From Sporosarcina trichiuri (GTDB lineage Bacteria; Bacillota; Bacilli; Bacillales_A; Planococcaceae), in the NCBI RefSeq assembly GCF_030406775.1, contig NZ_CP129119.1, forward strand, positions 2,387,501-2,451,500: a stretch of 64,000 nucleotides of DNA. Reading direction: 5' to 3'. Below, one piece after another: positions 41,537-49,858 of this stretch (position 1 is its first letter; each line of letters begins with the position of its first letter). The notes beneath the pieces are model-generated. The model worked only from the letters and a program-made list of their open reading frames with translations, searched no databases and was not told where the DNA came from. The position numbers and the translations under genes were made by a program.

Positions 41537-42367
41537 ATGAAAAAATTTATTTTATTTTTAGTGATGAGCAGCATTCTAGCAGCAGCAGGCTGCAGTAAAT
41601 CAGATTCTTCTAGTGAACCTGAAAAAACGCCGCCTAAAGAAGAAGAGAACGTCACATTGAAAGTAGCATCCCTCATCCCGCCAATGACAGAAATTCTAGA
41701 ATTGGTGAAACCAACATTAGCAGAAGAAGGCGTTGACCTTGAAATCGTTGTATTGGGCGATAACGTCCAACCGAACAGCGCGCTGGCAGCAGAAGAGGTG
41801 GACGCTAACTTTTTCCAACACGTACCGTACATGGAAGAATTCAATCGGAATAACAATGCGGACTTAGTTCCGATTACACCGATCTATTTTGCCAACTACG
41901 GAGTCTATTCAAAAGACTATGACTCGATGGAACAATTACCAAAAGGGGCCAGCATTGCAATTGCGAATGATATTTCAAATATTGACCGCTCGTTGGCATT
42001 GTTAGCTCAGCAAGACTTGATCAAGCTTAAAGACAAAGAAGGGCCTTATTATACGAAGGCGGATATTATTGAAAATCCGAATGACTATCAGTTTAAAGAA
42101 GTGGATTTACTTATGCTTGCAAGAATGTACGATGATGCAGATGCAGTCGTTATGACACCGGCATACGCTGCGCCATTGAACTTAACACCAAAAAGTGATG
42201 CACTTCTAACAGAAGGTGTTGAAAACGACTTTGCCATCACGTTGATTGCCCGGGAGGACAATAAAGAGTGGGAGCCGATTCAAAAGTTATCAAAAGCGAT
42301 GACATCAGACGTAGTTCGAAAATTCTTAGAAGAAAACTATGATGAAACCGCGATTCCAGCTTTTTAA
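41537..42367 (+). CDS. metQ: MetQ/NlpA-family substrate-binding lipoprotein
   Basis: This 276-residue lipoprotein captures the substrate, probably D/L-methionine or a sulfoxide. A signal peptide ends at cysteine 19 (AAAGC). An NlpA domain follows, with EEVDANFFQHVPYMEEFN and the typical YGVYS and ANDISNIDRSL segments. The ATG at 41537 follows GGGAG. A long terminator shared with the convergent nucleosidase gene lies downstream. Confidence 0.9.
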   Translation: MKKFILFLVMSSILAAAGCSKSDSSSEPEKTPPKEEENVTLKVASLIPPMTEILELVKPTLAEEGVDLEIVVLGDNVQPNSALAAEEVDANFFQHVPYMEEFNRNNNADLVPITPIYFANYGVYSKDYDSMEQLPKGASIAIANDISNIDRSLALLAQQDLIKLKDKEGPYYTKADIIENPNDYQFKEVDLLMLARMYDDADAVVMTPAYAAPLNLTPKSDALLTEGVENDFAITLIAREDNKEWEPIQKLSKAMTSDVVRKFLEENYDETAIPAF

Positions 42368-42385
42368 TGAATAGGATTCAACTCA

Positions 42386-42434
42386 AAAGAAGAAGAGGAC
42401 GGAGTACTGAATATACCGTCCTCTTCTTCTTTAT
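42386..42434. terminator. Bidirectional terminator between metQ and the nucleosidase lipoprotein
   Basis: A perfect 17-bp stem (AAAGAAGAAGAGGACGG at 42386-42402 and its complement at 42416-42432) carries A and T tracts at its two ends, so it can act on both converging transcripts. Confidence 0.9.
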
Positions 42435-42452
42435 GTCGGGAATCGCAGCCCA

Positions 42453-43313
42453 TTATTTTAAATTAGAGATATATTGTTTCAAAACAAGGTGAATATATTC
42501 CTGATTGGCAGCTGCCGTATCTGGGTTATATTGACCGTCATTTGTTTTGTTATTGGAAAGGATCCGAATACCTAGGAAAGGGACACCGTAGCTATCCGAA
42601 ATTTGTGCCGCCGCAGCACCTTCCATTTCTTCAACGGAAGTACCGTACTTTTCGTGGAACCACTTGATGCGATCAACTTCATTGTTCCAGAGATCCGCAG
42701 ATCCGATAGTGCCTTCGACAACCTGGCCTTGGTCATATTGGTCTTTAACCGCATTCGCTGCTGCCAATAACCCCTTGTCGCCTTCAAAGTAGCGAATCTT
42801 CTCTGCATCAGGATCTTCTCCGGCACTTCCTTCAGAAGCCATTAAGTCCATAGGCTTCCAAAGCGAAGGATCCATTCCTTCATTCTCCTCAGCAGACTCG
42901 GTCTTTAACGAACCGATATTAACCGTTCTTTTACCTAATACAATATCGAATACATGTAAGTCGGGATCATGTCCGCCTGAAGTTCCCTGATTTATAATCG
43001 CAATGGGGTTGTACTTTTCAATTGCCAATGCGGTCGCAGCCGCCGTGTTTTCCATCCCTTTACTAGTCTTTGTAACAATTACAGGGTAGCCATCGATGGT
43101 TCCTTTATAAAAGACAAAGTTCCCGGACTTTTCAACTTCCGCATCGTCTAATTTGTCAGCGAACTTTTCAGCTTCGATGGGCATAGGCCCTTGGACAATA
43201 ATTGGACGTTGTTCAGCTTCTGCCCCGCTTTTAGCTGATGAGTTGCAGCCTGATACCATTGCTGCTAAAAAAATCGAACATGCCATGAATCCAGCCAGTT
43301 TTATTTTCTTCAA
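42453..43313 (-). CDS. Exported MTA/SAH-nucleosidase-like lipoprotein
   Basis: This 286-residue protein has a signal peptide with lipobox VSGC (cysteine 23) and then a PNP/UDP-phosphorylase-type fold. It has the GTSGGH and EEMEGAAAAQ motifs of 5'-methylthioadenosine/S-adenosylhomocysteine nucleosidases. The SDxA segment that carries the catalytic aspartate in cytosolic enzymes reads SNNKT here, so chemistry may differ. It is convergent with metNPQ and shares its AT-rich composition. Cleaving external MTA or SAH near a methionine importer would make sense but is inference. Confidence 0.82.
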   Translation of the reverse strand: MKKIKLAGFMACSIFLAAMVSGCNSSAKSGAEAEQRPIIVQGPMPIEAEKFADKLDDAEVEKSGNFVFYKGTIDGYPVIVTKTSKGMENTAAATALAIEKYNPIAIINQGTSGGHDPDLHVFDIVLGKRTVNIGSLKTESAEENEGMDPSLWKPMDLMASEGSAGEDPDAEKIRYFEGDKGLLAAANAVKDQYDQGQVVEGTIGSADLWNNEVDRIKWFHEKYGTSVEEMEGAAAAQISDSYGVPFLGIRILSNNKTNDGQYNPDTAAANQEYIHLVLKQYISNLK

Positions 43314-43971
43314 AGTAATCTCCTCGTCCCTGAAATTATTTTCAATGAATAGTATTTCTACCCAGTACCCCCCTCAGTGCAATTTATAAATCATACCAGC
43401 TAAGCATTTAATGGATAGGTGTTGTTAATATATTATTAGTTAGTTTGATTGTTAGAAGCTAGTGTGATCTGCATGTGGAGAGTAGGTGAGAATACTATTC
43501 AAAGTGAATTAATTGTGAGTATAACAGAGGGTTTTTATAATTACAACACTAAATACGTACGTTAAAGTTAAATTTAAAATAATAGTACGTGTTTAGTTGG
43601 TAATATCCTTGGTTTGATTGAGTGAAACCATGTTTTTTATTTAATTTACGAACTTTATTTAAATTCTGCTGTTGAACATAGCACCATTGTGGTGGTTTCA
43701 CCCATGAATGATGAGTAGTATCTATTAGAATATGGAAATAATTCTCAATTGGATTCAGTACGGATAGCCATATCATAAATAATAAATCGTTTTGCTAAAT
43801 GACCTGCTTACTCGACATCACAGTAAGTCAGGTTATTGGTCTTTCCTACATAACTCATTCCGACTTGGCAATCAAATATATTAATAAGCAGACGGGGAAA
43901 GGAAAAATTTCCTCACCACCCAAACTATCACTCACCGACACTCGTCTAATGTATTGAAAGGGGACAAGCCG
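43314..43971. other. AT-rich gene-poor spacer
   Basis: About 660 bp of strongly AT-rich DNA without a convincing gene. A 75-codon minus-strand frame (43549-43776) has no ribosome site and no family I recognise; it could be a decayed gene. An att-like sequence is at 43765-43782. An imperfect hairpin (ACCTGCTTACT/AGTAAGTCAGGT, about 43800-43835) follows it. Confidence 0.6.
43765..43782 (+). repeat. SCC att-like sequence (right copy)
   Basis: TAGCCATATCATAAATAA contains CATATCATAAAT, the core of staphylococcal SCC attachment sites, and matches the rlmH 3' end (39780-39797) at 14 of 18 positions in the same orientation. The two copies bracket the AT-rich metNPQ block. Confidence 0.4.
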
Positions 43972-44508
43972 ATGGATAGTTATTCACTCGACCAGTCACC
44001 GGCGCATACGGATGACATGATCATCGATCAGCTGATGACGGACTATGGTCAGGAGATTCTGCAGCTGGTGATGCAGTATGTACATAACTTGGCGCTGGCT
44101 GAAGATCTGACGCAGGAGATCTTCTTGAAGTGCTATAAGGCACTGCCTGCTTTTCAGCATGACGCGTCTATGAAAACGTGGCTGTGGCGCATTGCCATCA
44201 ACCACTCGAAAGATTATCTGAAGAGCTGGTATGCCCGGCATGTGGAGGTTTCCGGGGAAGATGGCCTGGACTGCGGGAAGGGTCCGGACGGGGTGGAACA
44301 GGAGATTCTGCAGCAGGAACAGGGCGAGGAACTGATCCGCGCGGTCTCCGCTTTGCCGGTAATGTATCGGGAAGTCATCTATTTCTGTTATTACGAGGAC
44401 CGGACGATGAAAGATATCGCGGAAATCCTTCAAGTGAAGGAAGGCACGGTCAAGACGAGGCTGCGCCGGGCGAAACAGCTATTACAAAATCGATTGGAGC
44501 GTGGATAG
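43972..44508 (+). CDS. ECF-type RNA polymerase sigma factor
   Basis: This 178-residue protein has sigma region 2 (LAEDLTQEIFLKCYKAL, TWLWRIAINHSKDYL) and region 4 (LPVMYREVIYFCYYEDRTM, VKEGTVKTRLRRAK), without regions 1 and 3, so it is an ECF sigma factor. The ATG at 43972 follows AAAGGGG by eight bases; a TTG at 43954 is less likely. It heads a tight cluster with a PadR-like regulator and a SEDS protein, and no separate anti-sigma gene is visible. Confidence 0.9.
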   Translation: MDSYSLDQSPAHTDDMIIDQLMTDYGQEILQLVMQYVHNLALAEDLTQEIFLKCYKALPAFQHDASMKTWLWRIAINHSKDYLKSWYARHVEVSGEDGLDCGKGPDGVEQEILQQEQGEELIRAVSALPVMYREVIYFCYYEDRTMKDIAEILQVKEGTVKTRLRRAKQLLQNRLERG

Positions 44509-44509
44509 G

Positions 44510-44908
44510 ATGGAAGATCGTTTGCGTGATTTGAAAAAAACCATGGATCGGACCTTGTTCCGACGTACCGAATTTACGGACACACATCAGGAACAGATCC
44601 GCAGCCAGCTGAACGCGGAGCGATTGACAGAAACGATTCTTCCGCTGCTGACGAAGCCGAAGACCGGCATGGAGCTGACGCAGCTGCTGCATGCGCGCGG
44701 CGTCCGTCTGATTGCAGGTCATGAAGGACTGGTGTACTCGATTCTGCATGATGCTGAACAGAACGGCTGGCTCGCTGCCAGCTGGGCAGACGGACAAAAA
44801 TACTATCAAGTCACGAAGCTCGGAACAAAGGCATTCTTCCGCGAGCGGCCACGGGAGAAACAGGCGGATGGAAGCTTACTGAGGGAGGCGAGAGCCGATG
44901 TCCAGTGA
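44510..44908 (+). CDS. PadR-like winged-helix regulator
   Basis: This 132-residue protein has a winged-helix domain in its second half (LTQLLHARGVRL, VYSILHDAEQNGWLAASW, KYYQVTKLG), typical of the PadR group. The first 35 residues are charged and unlike standard PadR proteins. The ATG at 44510 begins two bases after the sigma stop; a GTG at 44501 is an alternative. It overlaps the SEDS gene by 11 bp, so the three genes form one operon. Confidence 0.8.
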   Translation: MEDRLRDLKKTMDRTLFRRTEFTDTHQEQIRSQLNAERLTETILPLLTKPKTGMELTQLLHARGVRLIAGHEGLVYSILHDAEQNGWLAASWADGQKYYQVTKLGTKAFFRERPREKQADGSLLREARADVQ

Positions 44909-46196
44909 GGCTTTTGTACAAGCTGTCACCCGCTTCATCCGCTCGAAGGAGGCACGCCGCCATGTGGCTGTCGAATTACAGAACCACCTGGAGGAGTCGA
45001 AACAGGCCTGGCTGCGCAATGGCTATCCGGAGGAAGAAGCGGAACAGAAAACGGTGGCGGCGATGGGTTCCGCGTCCCAGCTTGGAAAGTCCATGAATAA
45101 AATTCATCGGCCGGCATGGGATTTCTGGCTGATTGGCATCATTTCTTTGTTGCTGGCTGCTGGCTTCTTACCGCTTTTCTCCGCCGATTTCCAGCAGCAA
45201 TTCGACTCTGATCTGACAGGTTACTTTGTCCAGCATAGGCTCTTGCATGTCGGTATTGGAGTAGGGATCATTGCAGCTTTGATCTATATCGATTACAGGA
45301 AACTGCAGCGTTTCAGTCTGCCGTTCTATGCGGGTGCCATAGTACTGTTAGTGTGTCTGTGGCTTCTGCCGGCCACTTACGTGAATGGGCAGGCGATGCT
45401 GCAGATTGGTCCGCTTCGTCTGCAGACGTGGATGGCACTTCCCTTTTTGGTCACCTCGATGGCCGGTTTTTTCACAGCACCCAAGTGGAAGGGGTGGCAG
45501 CTTGCCGGCTTCACCCTAGTACCGATCCTGCTATTCACGTTGCTGTCCAACTTGACCGTCCTGATGCTCTATATGGCGGTCTCTGCTGTTCTTTTCGGGT
45601 ACAGTTATTTTTCACGAAGAGTCAAAATCGGTGTATTTTCTGCCGCAGGGGGAATTGGACTCTGTATAGCCGCTTTCGGTGTATACGCTTATCACCGCTT
45701 GCTTGCGCCTTATCAGACAGAGCGTATTACGGCATTTCTGAACCCTGAAAGCTATAGTGATTCGGCAGGTTATATGATACTTCTATTGAAGGAGGCGCTC
45801 GCTGAGGCAGGACTTTTCGGAGCGGAGATGAATACCTATATACCTGAAGCACATACAGACTACGCATTAGTGCAGCTCATCCATTCCTATGGATATGTTG
45901 CTGGAGTCCTGGTCATTATGCTTCTGCTCGCTGTCACGATCCGGGTTGCCTGGATGGCCCGCACCTTGCCGCGGTCTTTCGGAAAGTTACTCATCCTGGC
46001 TTCCGTGACTGTTTACAGCATGCAGAGCCTATACTCCATTCTTATGATATTTGGATTTCTTCCACTTACCGGCATGTCGCTGCCGTTCATCAGTTATGGA
46101 CTGCTGCCTCTGCTGATTCATGCCTTCTTGCTTGGCATGGTCCTGAGTGTATATCGGAGGAAGCTGTATGTGACAAATTCGTTGTCCTCTATTTGA
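44898..46196 (+). CDS. FtsW/RodA/SpoVE-like SEDS protein with N-terminal HAAS-like domain
   Basis: SEDS proteins polymerise peptidoglycan glycan strands from lipid II. Residues 1-70 form a soluble helical domain like the permease-prefix (HAAS) domains of PadR-linked membrane proteins. About ten membrane segments follow. The extracytoplasmic EAHTDYALVQ segment keeps the conserved aspartate (D321) essential in RodA, and PLTGMSLPFISYG is present. It is co-translated with the PadR-like gene. Function as a polymerase is inferred from the retained aspartate. Confidence 0.85.
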   Translation: MSSEAFVQAVTRFIRSKEARRHVAVELQNHLEESKQAWLRNGYPEEEAEQKTVAAMGSASQLGKSMNKIHRPAWDFWLIGIISLLLAAGFLPLFSADFQQQFDSDLTGYFVQHRLLHVGIGVGIIAALIYIDYRKLQRFSLPFYAGAIVLLVCLWLLPATYVNGQAMLQIGPLRLQTWMALPFLVTSMAGFFTAPKWKGWQLAGFTLVPILLFTLLSNLTVLMLYMAVSAVLFGYSYFSRRVKIGVFSAAGGIGLCIAAFGVYAYHRLLAPYQTERITAFLNPESYSDSAGYMILLLKEALAEAGLFGAEMNTYIPEAHTDYALVQLIHSYGYVAGVLVIMLLLAVTIRVAWMARTLPRSFGKLLILASVTVYSMQSLYSILMIFGFLPLTGMSLPFISYGLLPLLIHAFLLGMVLSVYRRKLYVTNSLSSI

Positions 46197-46250
46197 TGAG
46201 ATACAGATGTTTTTAGAAAACAACCAGATGTAGAGAAAGGCAGTGATCCC

Positions 46251-47750
46251 ATGACCCAATCCATCTGCATCCTCGGCGGCGGCATCAGCGGGCTGACGGC
46301 GGGGGCGTTTCTGGCGCAGGCGGGGTGCCGGGTGACGGTGCTGGAGAAGGCGAAGACGGTGGGCGGTTCGGCGGGGGCATATGTGCGGCAGGACCGGCGG
46401 TTTCCGGCGGGGGCGACGGTGGCGTTCGGGCTGGAGGACGGCGGGCTCCTGACGGGACTGTTCGGCGGTCTCGGAATCGAGGTGCCCGCGGTGCGGCTTG
46501 CGCACCCGATGGATGTGGTGCTGCCGGATCGGACGGTGTCGGTGTACCAGGACCGGCTGCGGTGGAAGGCGGAGCTGGCCCGGGTGTTTCCGGAAAGGGC
46601 GGCGGAGGTGCTGGCGTTCTGGAAGGAGCTGTCACAGATCGGCGGGACGGTGTTCGGTGTGACGGCGACGGGCGTGTCGCTGCCGGTGCGCCGGCTGTAT
46701 GATCTCGGCCACTTGCCGGGGTACGCGCTGCGTCACCCGGCGCGGCTGCTGCCGGTCGCCCGCCGTGCGCTCTGGACGGTCGGGGATCTGCTGAACGCCC
46801 ACGGACTCGGGTCGTATGCGCCGTTCCGGCAATTCCTGGATGCGCAGCTGATGGATGCGGCGCAGACGGATTGCGGTCACGCGGCACTGCTGCCGGCGAG
46901 TCTTGCACTCGACATTTACCGGCGGGGCAGCTACTTCGTCGAGGGCGGTCTCGGGCAGCTGAGTGAGCTGCTGGCAGACCGGATCCGCGGGCTTGGCGGG
47001 GAAGTCGTGATGAGTTCCCCAGTGACGTCTCTCATCCGGGAGGATTCGAGCTGGCGGGTTGTGACCCGGAAACGCAGCGACCTATATGACGTGGTCCTTA
47101 ACAGCACGGGTGTGTCGTTCGGCATCGGAACGAGCCATGCGGAGGACGATGCGTTCTCGTGGGGGGCGTTCCGGATCGACGCGGTGCTGGATGAGCGATT
47201 TGCTGAGGAGCACCTGGCCGGCCGGACGCTGCCGTTCGCGCTGCAGATCCAACCGGCAGCTGGACACCCGGTCTACGAGGCAGGCGGCCACGGACCAGTG
47301 TACGTTACGTTCCTGCCGTCTGCGGACGGGCATGGTGAACCGATCAATGGCGAAATCATGATGACCTGTTCCATCCATACGGAGCCCGGCGGTTGGGAAC
47401 GGCGGCCGAAGGAGATATATGCCGAGAGAAAACGGGCATTGGCGGATGCGATGCTTGCCGCAATCGAAGACGTGATGCCGATCGAGCGCTATGTGCATCG
47501 CTCGGACGCGGGAACACCGGCGACCTATGACCGCTATATCGGCAAGACGGCGGTCGGCGGGTTCCCCCTGACCGTGCGGAATGCCATTCTCCAGCCGAAC
47601 AGCGTACGCTCGCCGCTGCCGGATTTCTACCTGGCCGGCGAGCAGTCGTTTCCCGGCCCGGGAACGCTGTCGTCTGCGCTGAGCGGTTACCACGCGGCGC
47701 GCGCTATCCTCGGCGGCCGGATACACCCCTCCTTTTCAGGGTATAGATGA
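46251..47750 (+). CDS. Phytoene-desaturase-like FAD-dependent oxidoreductase
   Basis: This 499-residue flavoprotein has the N-terminal dinucleotide motif GGGISGLTAG with LEKAKTVGGSAG. Its C-terminal FAD segment (FYLAGEQSFPGPGTLSSALSG) places it among CrtI/CrtN-type carotenoid desaturases and related isomerases. The substrate cannot be told, and no other carotenoid genes are nearby. The DNA is visibly GC-richer than its neighbours. The ATG at 46251 is preceded by GAAAGG. Confidence 0.83.
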   Translation: MTQSICILGGGISGLTAGAFLAQAGCRVTVLEKAKTVGGSAGAYVRQDRRFPAGATVAFGLEDGGLLTGLFGGLGIEVPAVRLAHPMDVVLPDRTVSVYQDRLRWKAELARVFPERAAEVLAFWKELSQIGGTVFGVTATGVSLPVRRLYDLGHLPGYALRHPARLLPVARRALWTVGDLLNAHGLGSYAPFRQFLDAQLMDAAQTDCGHAALLPASLALDIYRRGSYFVEGGLGQLSELLADRIRGLGGEVVMSSPVTSLIREDSSWRVVTRKRSDLYDVVLNSTGVSFGIGTSHAEDDAFSWGAFRIDAVLDERFAEEHLAGRTLPFALQIQPAAGHPVYEAGGHGPVYVTFLPSADGHGEPINGEIMMTCSIHTEPGGWERRPKEIYAERKRALADAMLAAIEDVMPIERYVHRSDAGTPATYDRYIGKTAVGGFPLTVRNAILQPNSVRSPLPDFYLAGEQSFPGPGTLSSALSGYHAARAILGGRIHPSFSGYR

Positions 47751-47820
47751 AACCAGAGCGCTGTCCGCGGTATGCAGGCAGCGGAACGGATTCATTCATC
47801 CTATAAAGGAGGGTTTTTTC

Positions 47821-48720
47821 ATGTCTTCTTCACGAGAACATACGTATATCGACGTGAACGGTGTCCGCCTCCATGTCGTCCAGCAGGGATCCGTGGAGGG
47901 AGAGCTGGTTGTGCTGCTGCATGGGTTCCCGGAATTCTGGTACGGCTGGCATCAGCAGATGGACTATTTGGCAGAACAGGGGTACCGAGTGTGGGCGCCC
48001 GACCAGCGGGGCTATAACCGGAGCGATAAACCGGAGCCGGTGTCCGCCTACCGGGTGGAGGAGCTTGCAGCGGACGTTGCAGGACTGATCGAGGCATCCG
48101 GACGCGGTAAAGCAATAGTCGTCGGGCATGACTGGGGCGGTATCGTCGCGTGGAACGTCGCCCGGCGGTATCCGGACCTCGTTGACCGGCTCGTTATCCT
48201 CAATGCGCCGCACGAGGCGGCGATGGCGGGCTATACGGCGACGCATCCGCTGCAGCTGCTGCGCAGTTCATACGCAGGGTTCTTCCAGCTGCGCGGCGTG
48301 CCGGAGAAGATGCTAAGCGCAGATGGATTCAAGCCGATGGCGGCCATGCTGGAGGCGAGCAGCCGTCCGGGCGCCTTCACGGAGGAGGATCTGGCCGCCT
48401 ACAAGCAGGCATGGGCACAGCCCGGGGCACTCCGGTCGATGATCAACTGGTACCGCGCGAACGCGAAGACGCTGTTCTCCCCGCAGCCGCCGCTCCGGGT
48501 GCCGGTGCCTGTCCTCGTCATCTGGGGAGCGGGGGACCAGTTCCTCGGCCGGGGACTCGCACTCCGGAGTCTCGATTTCTGTGACGACGGCCGGGTCGTC
48601 TATTTCGAGAACGCGACCCACTGGGTGCATCTGGAGGAAGCGGAGCGGGTCAATGGGCTGCTGGGTGAATTTTTTGGGAATGCACGATATCTTGAGAATC
48701 GGATGGTGAGCTTGGAATGA
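47821..48720 (+). CDS. Alpha/beta hydrolase (epoxide hydrolase / haloalkane dehalogenase-like)
   Basis: This 299-residue enzyme has the oxyanion motif HGFPEFWYGW and a nucleophile elbow GHDWGG with aspartate 104. It also has an acid at D239 and a catalytic histidine at H267. An aspartate nucleophile points to epoxide hydrolases or dehalogenases rather than esterases. The ATG follows AAAGGAGGG. It overlaps the next hydrolase gene (ATGA), so the two are co-translated. The substrate is unknown. Confidence 0.88.
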   Translation: MSSSREHTYIDVNGVRLHVVQQGSVEGELVVLLHGFPEFWYGWHQQMDYLAEQGYRVWAPDQRGYNRSDKPEPVSAYRVEELAADVAGLIEASGRGKAIVVGHDWGGIVAWNVARRYPDLVDRLVILNAPHEAAMAGYTATHPLQLLRSSYAGFFQLRGVPEKMLSADGFKPMAAMLEASSRPGAFTEEDLAAYKQAWAQPGALRSMINWYRANAKTLFSPQPPLRVPVPVLVIWGAGDQFLGRGLALRSLDFCDDGRVVYFENATHWVHLEEAERVNGLLGEFFGNARYLENRMVSLE

Positions 48721-49508
48721 CGAAGGAACCGGTGATCGACGCACACATCCATCTGGATCAGTACGAAGAGGCGGACCGCAGAAAGCTGCTGGATGGCCTG
48801 CAAGAGGCGGACATCCGGGCGCTCGTCGCCGTCTCCACCGATCTTGCATCGGCCCACCGCACACTCGAGCTGGCCCGGCAGGACAGCCGCATTCGTCCGG
48901 CAATCGGGTTTCATCCCGAACAGCCGCTGCCTTCAGAAGAGGAGCTCGGCGCCCTGCTGCAGCTGATCGACGAAGAGCAGCACAGAATCGCAGCGGTCGG
49001 GGAAGTCGGCCTGCCGTGGTACATGCGGCTGGGGGATCCGACAATCGACCGTACGCCCTACGAAGAAGTGCTGTCGCAGTTCATCCGGAAAGCGGTGGAT
49101 TGCGGACTGCCGATTGCCCTCCATGCCGTCTATAAGGATGCCGAGACTGTCTGCGAACTGCTCGAGCTGCACAGCGCAGAACAGGCGCATTTCCACTGGT
49201 ACAAAGGCAGCGACCGTACGCTCGATCGGATCATCACGAACGGCTGGCTCGTATCAGTCACACCGGAAGTCGTCTACCGGCCGAAGATCCAGCACATCGC
49301 CCGCCGCGTCCCGCTCGCGCAACTCATGGTCGAAACCGACGGACCGTGGCCGTTCGAAGGCCCGTTCACCGGGCAGCGGACCGACCCGCGCATGCTGCAT
49401 GCAAGTGTCATGGCGATTGCCGGCCTGAAACAACTGCCGGCGGGCACCGTGTACCGGGAGCTGCTCAGAACGACGGAGCGGTTTTATGGGGTAGAAAGGA
49501 GCATCTGA
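48717..49508 (+). CDS. TatD-family metal-dependent hydrolase
   Basis: This 263-residue TIM-barrel hydrolase has the metal ligands of the TatD family: DAHIHLD at the N-terminus, GEVGLPW, LHAV, HWYKGS and VETDGPWP. TatD proteins are metal-dependent nucleases or deacetylases. It overlaps the preceding alpha/beta hydrolase by four bases. A parS-like site lies just downstream. Confidence 0.87.
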   Translation: MTKEPVIDAHIHLDQYEEADRRKLLDGLQEADIRALVAVSTDLASAHRTLELARQDSRIRPAIGFHPEQPLPSEEELGALLQLIDEEQHRIAAVGEVGLPWYMRLGDPTIDRTPYEEVLSQFIRKAVDCGLPIALHAVYKDAETVCELLELHSAEQAHFHWYKGSDRTLDRIITNGWLVSVTPEVVYRPKIQHIARRVPLAQLMVETDGPWPFEGPFTGQRTDPRMLHASVMAIAGLKQLPAGTVYRELLRTTERFYGVERSI

Positions 49509-49532
49509 GTATCCATAAACCTCAGCATCCGC

Positions 49533-49548
49533 AGTTCCACGTGAAACA
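49533..49548. other. parS-like site (two mismatches)
   Basis: AGTTCCACGTGAAACA differs from the parS consensus at positions 1 and 5. It lies in the 350-bp gap between the TatD-like and amidohydrolase genes. Apart from this site I see nothing definite in that gap. Confidence 0.6.
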
Positions 49549-49858
49549 TGATGAATTTCTCTCGGGACGATGACTGCTGTTTAATTTATTTGTAATTCCA
49601 GGATGGCAAAAGAATTTTTGGGTGAACAGAAAATAGTGCAGGCGGCGTATAGGCAGCAGGCTGGTGAATAAAATGGAAAACCTAAGCGCATGGCAGAGGC
49701 AATTCATGCGTTTTTGCAGATGTTTTTTATCAAGTCCTGTATTGTCTTGCCACATTACGATACTCCGGACACAGGGCTCTCTCCGCCCTGTCCATCCATG
49801 ATACGATAATACATAAAGCACATTTGGGACGGCTCCCTGAGAGGAAAGGCGGAAGACC

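Noticed and set aside
43549..43776. Possible 75-residue gene in the AT-rich spacer
   Set aside because: It has no ribosome site and no recognisable family, and could be the remnant of a decayed gene, so I did not call it.
46285..46908. 207-codon minus-strand frame with Pro/Ala/Arg-rich product opposite the desaturase-like gene
   Set aside because: It is low-complexity translation of the GC-rich opposite strand with no family or ribosome site.
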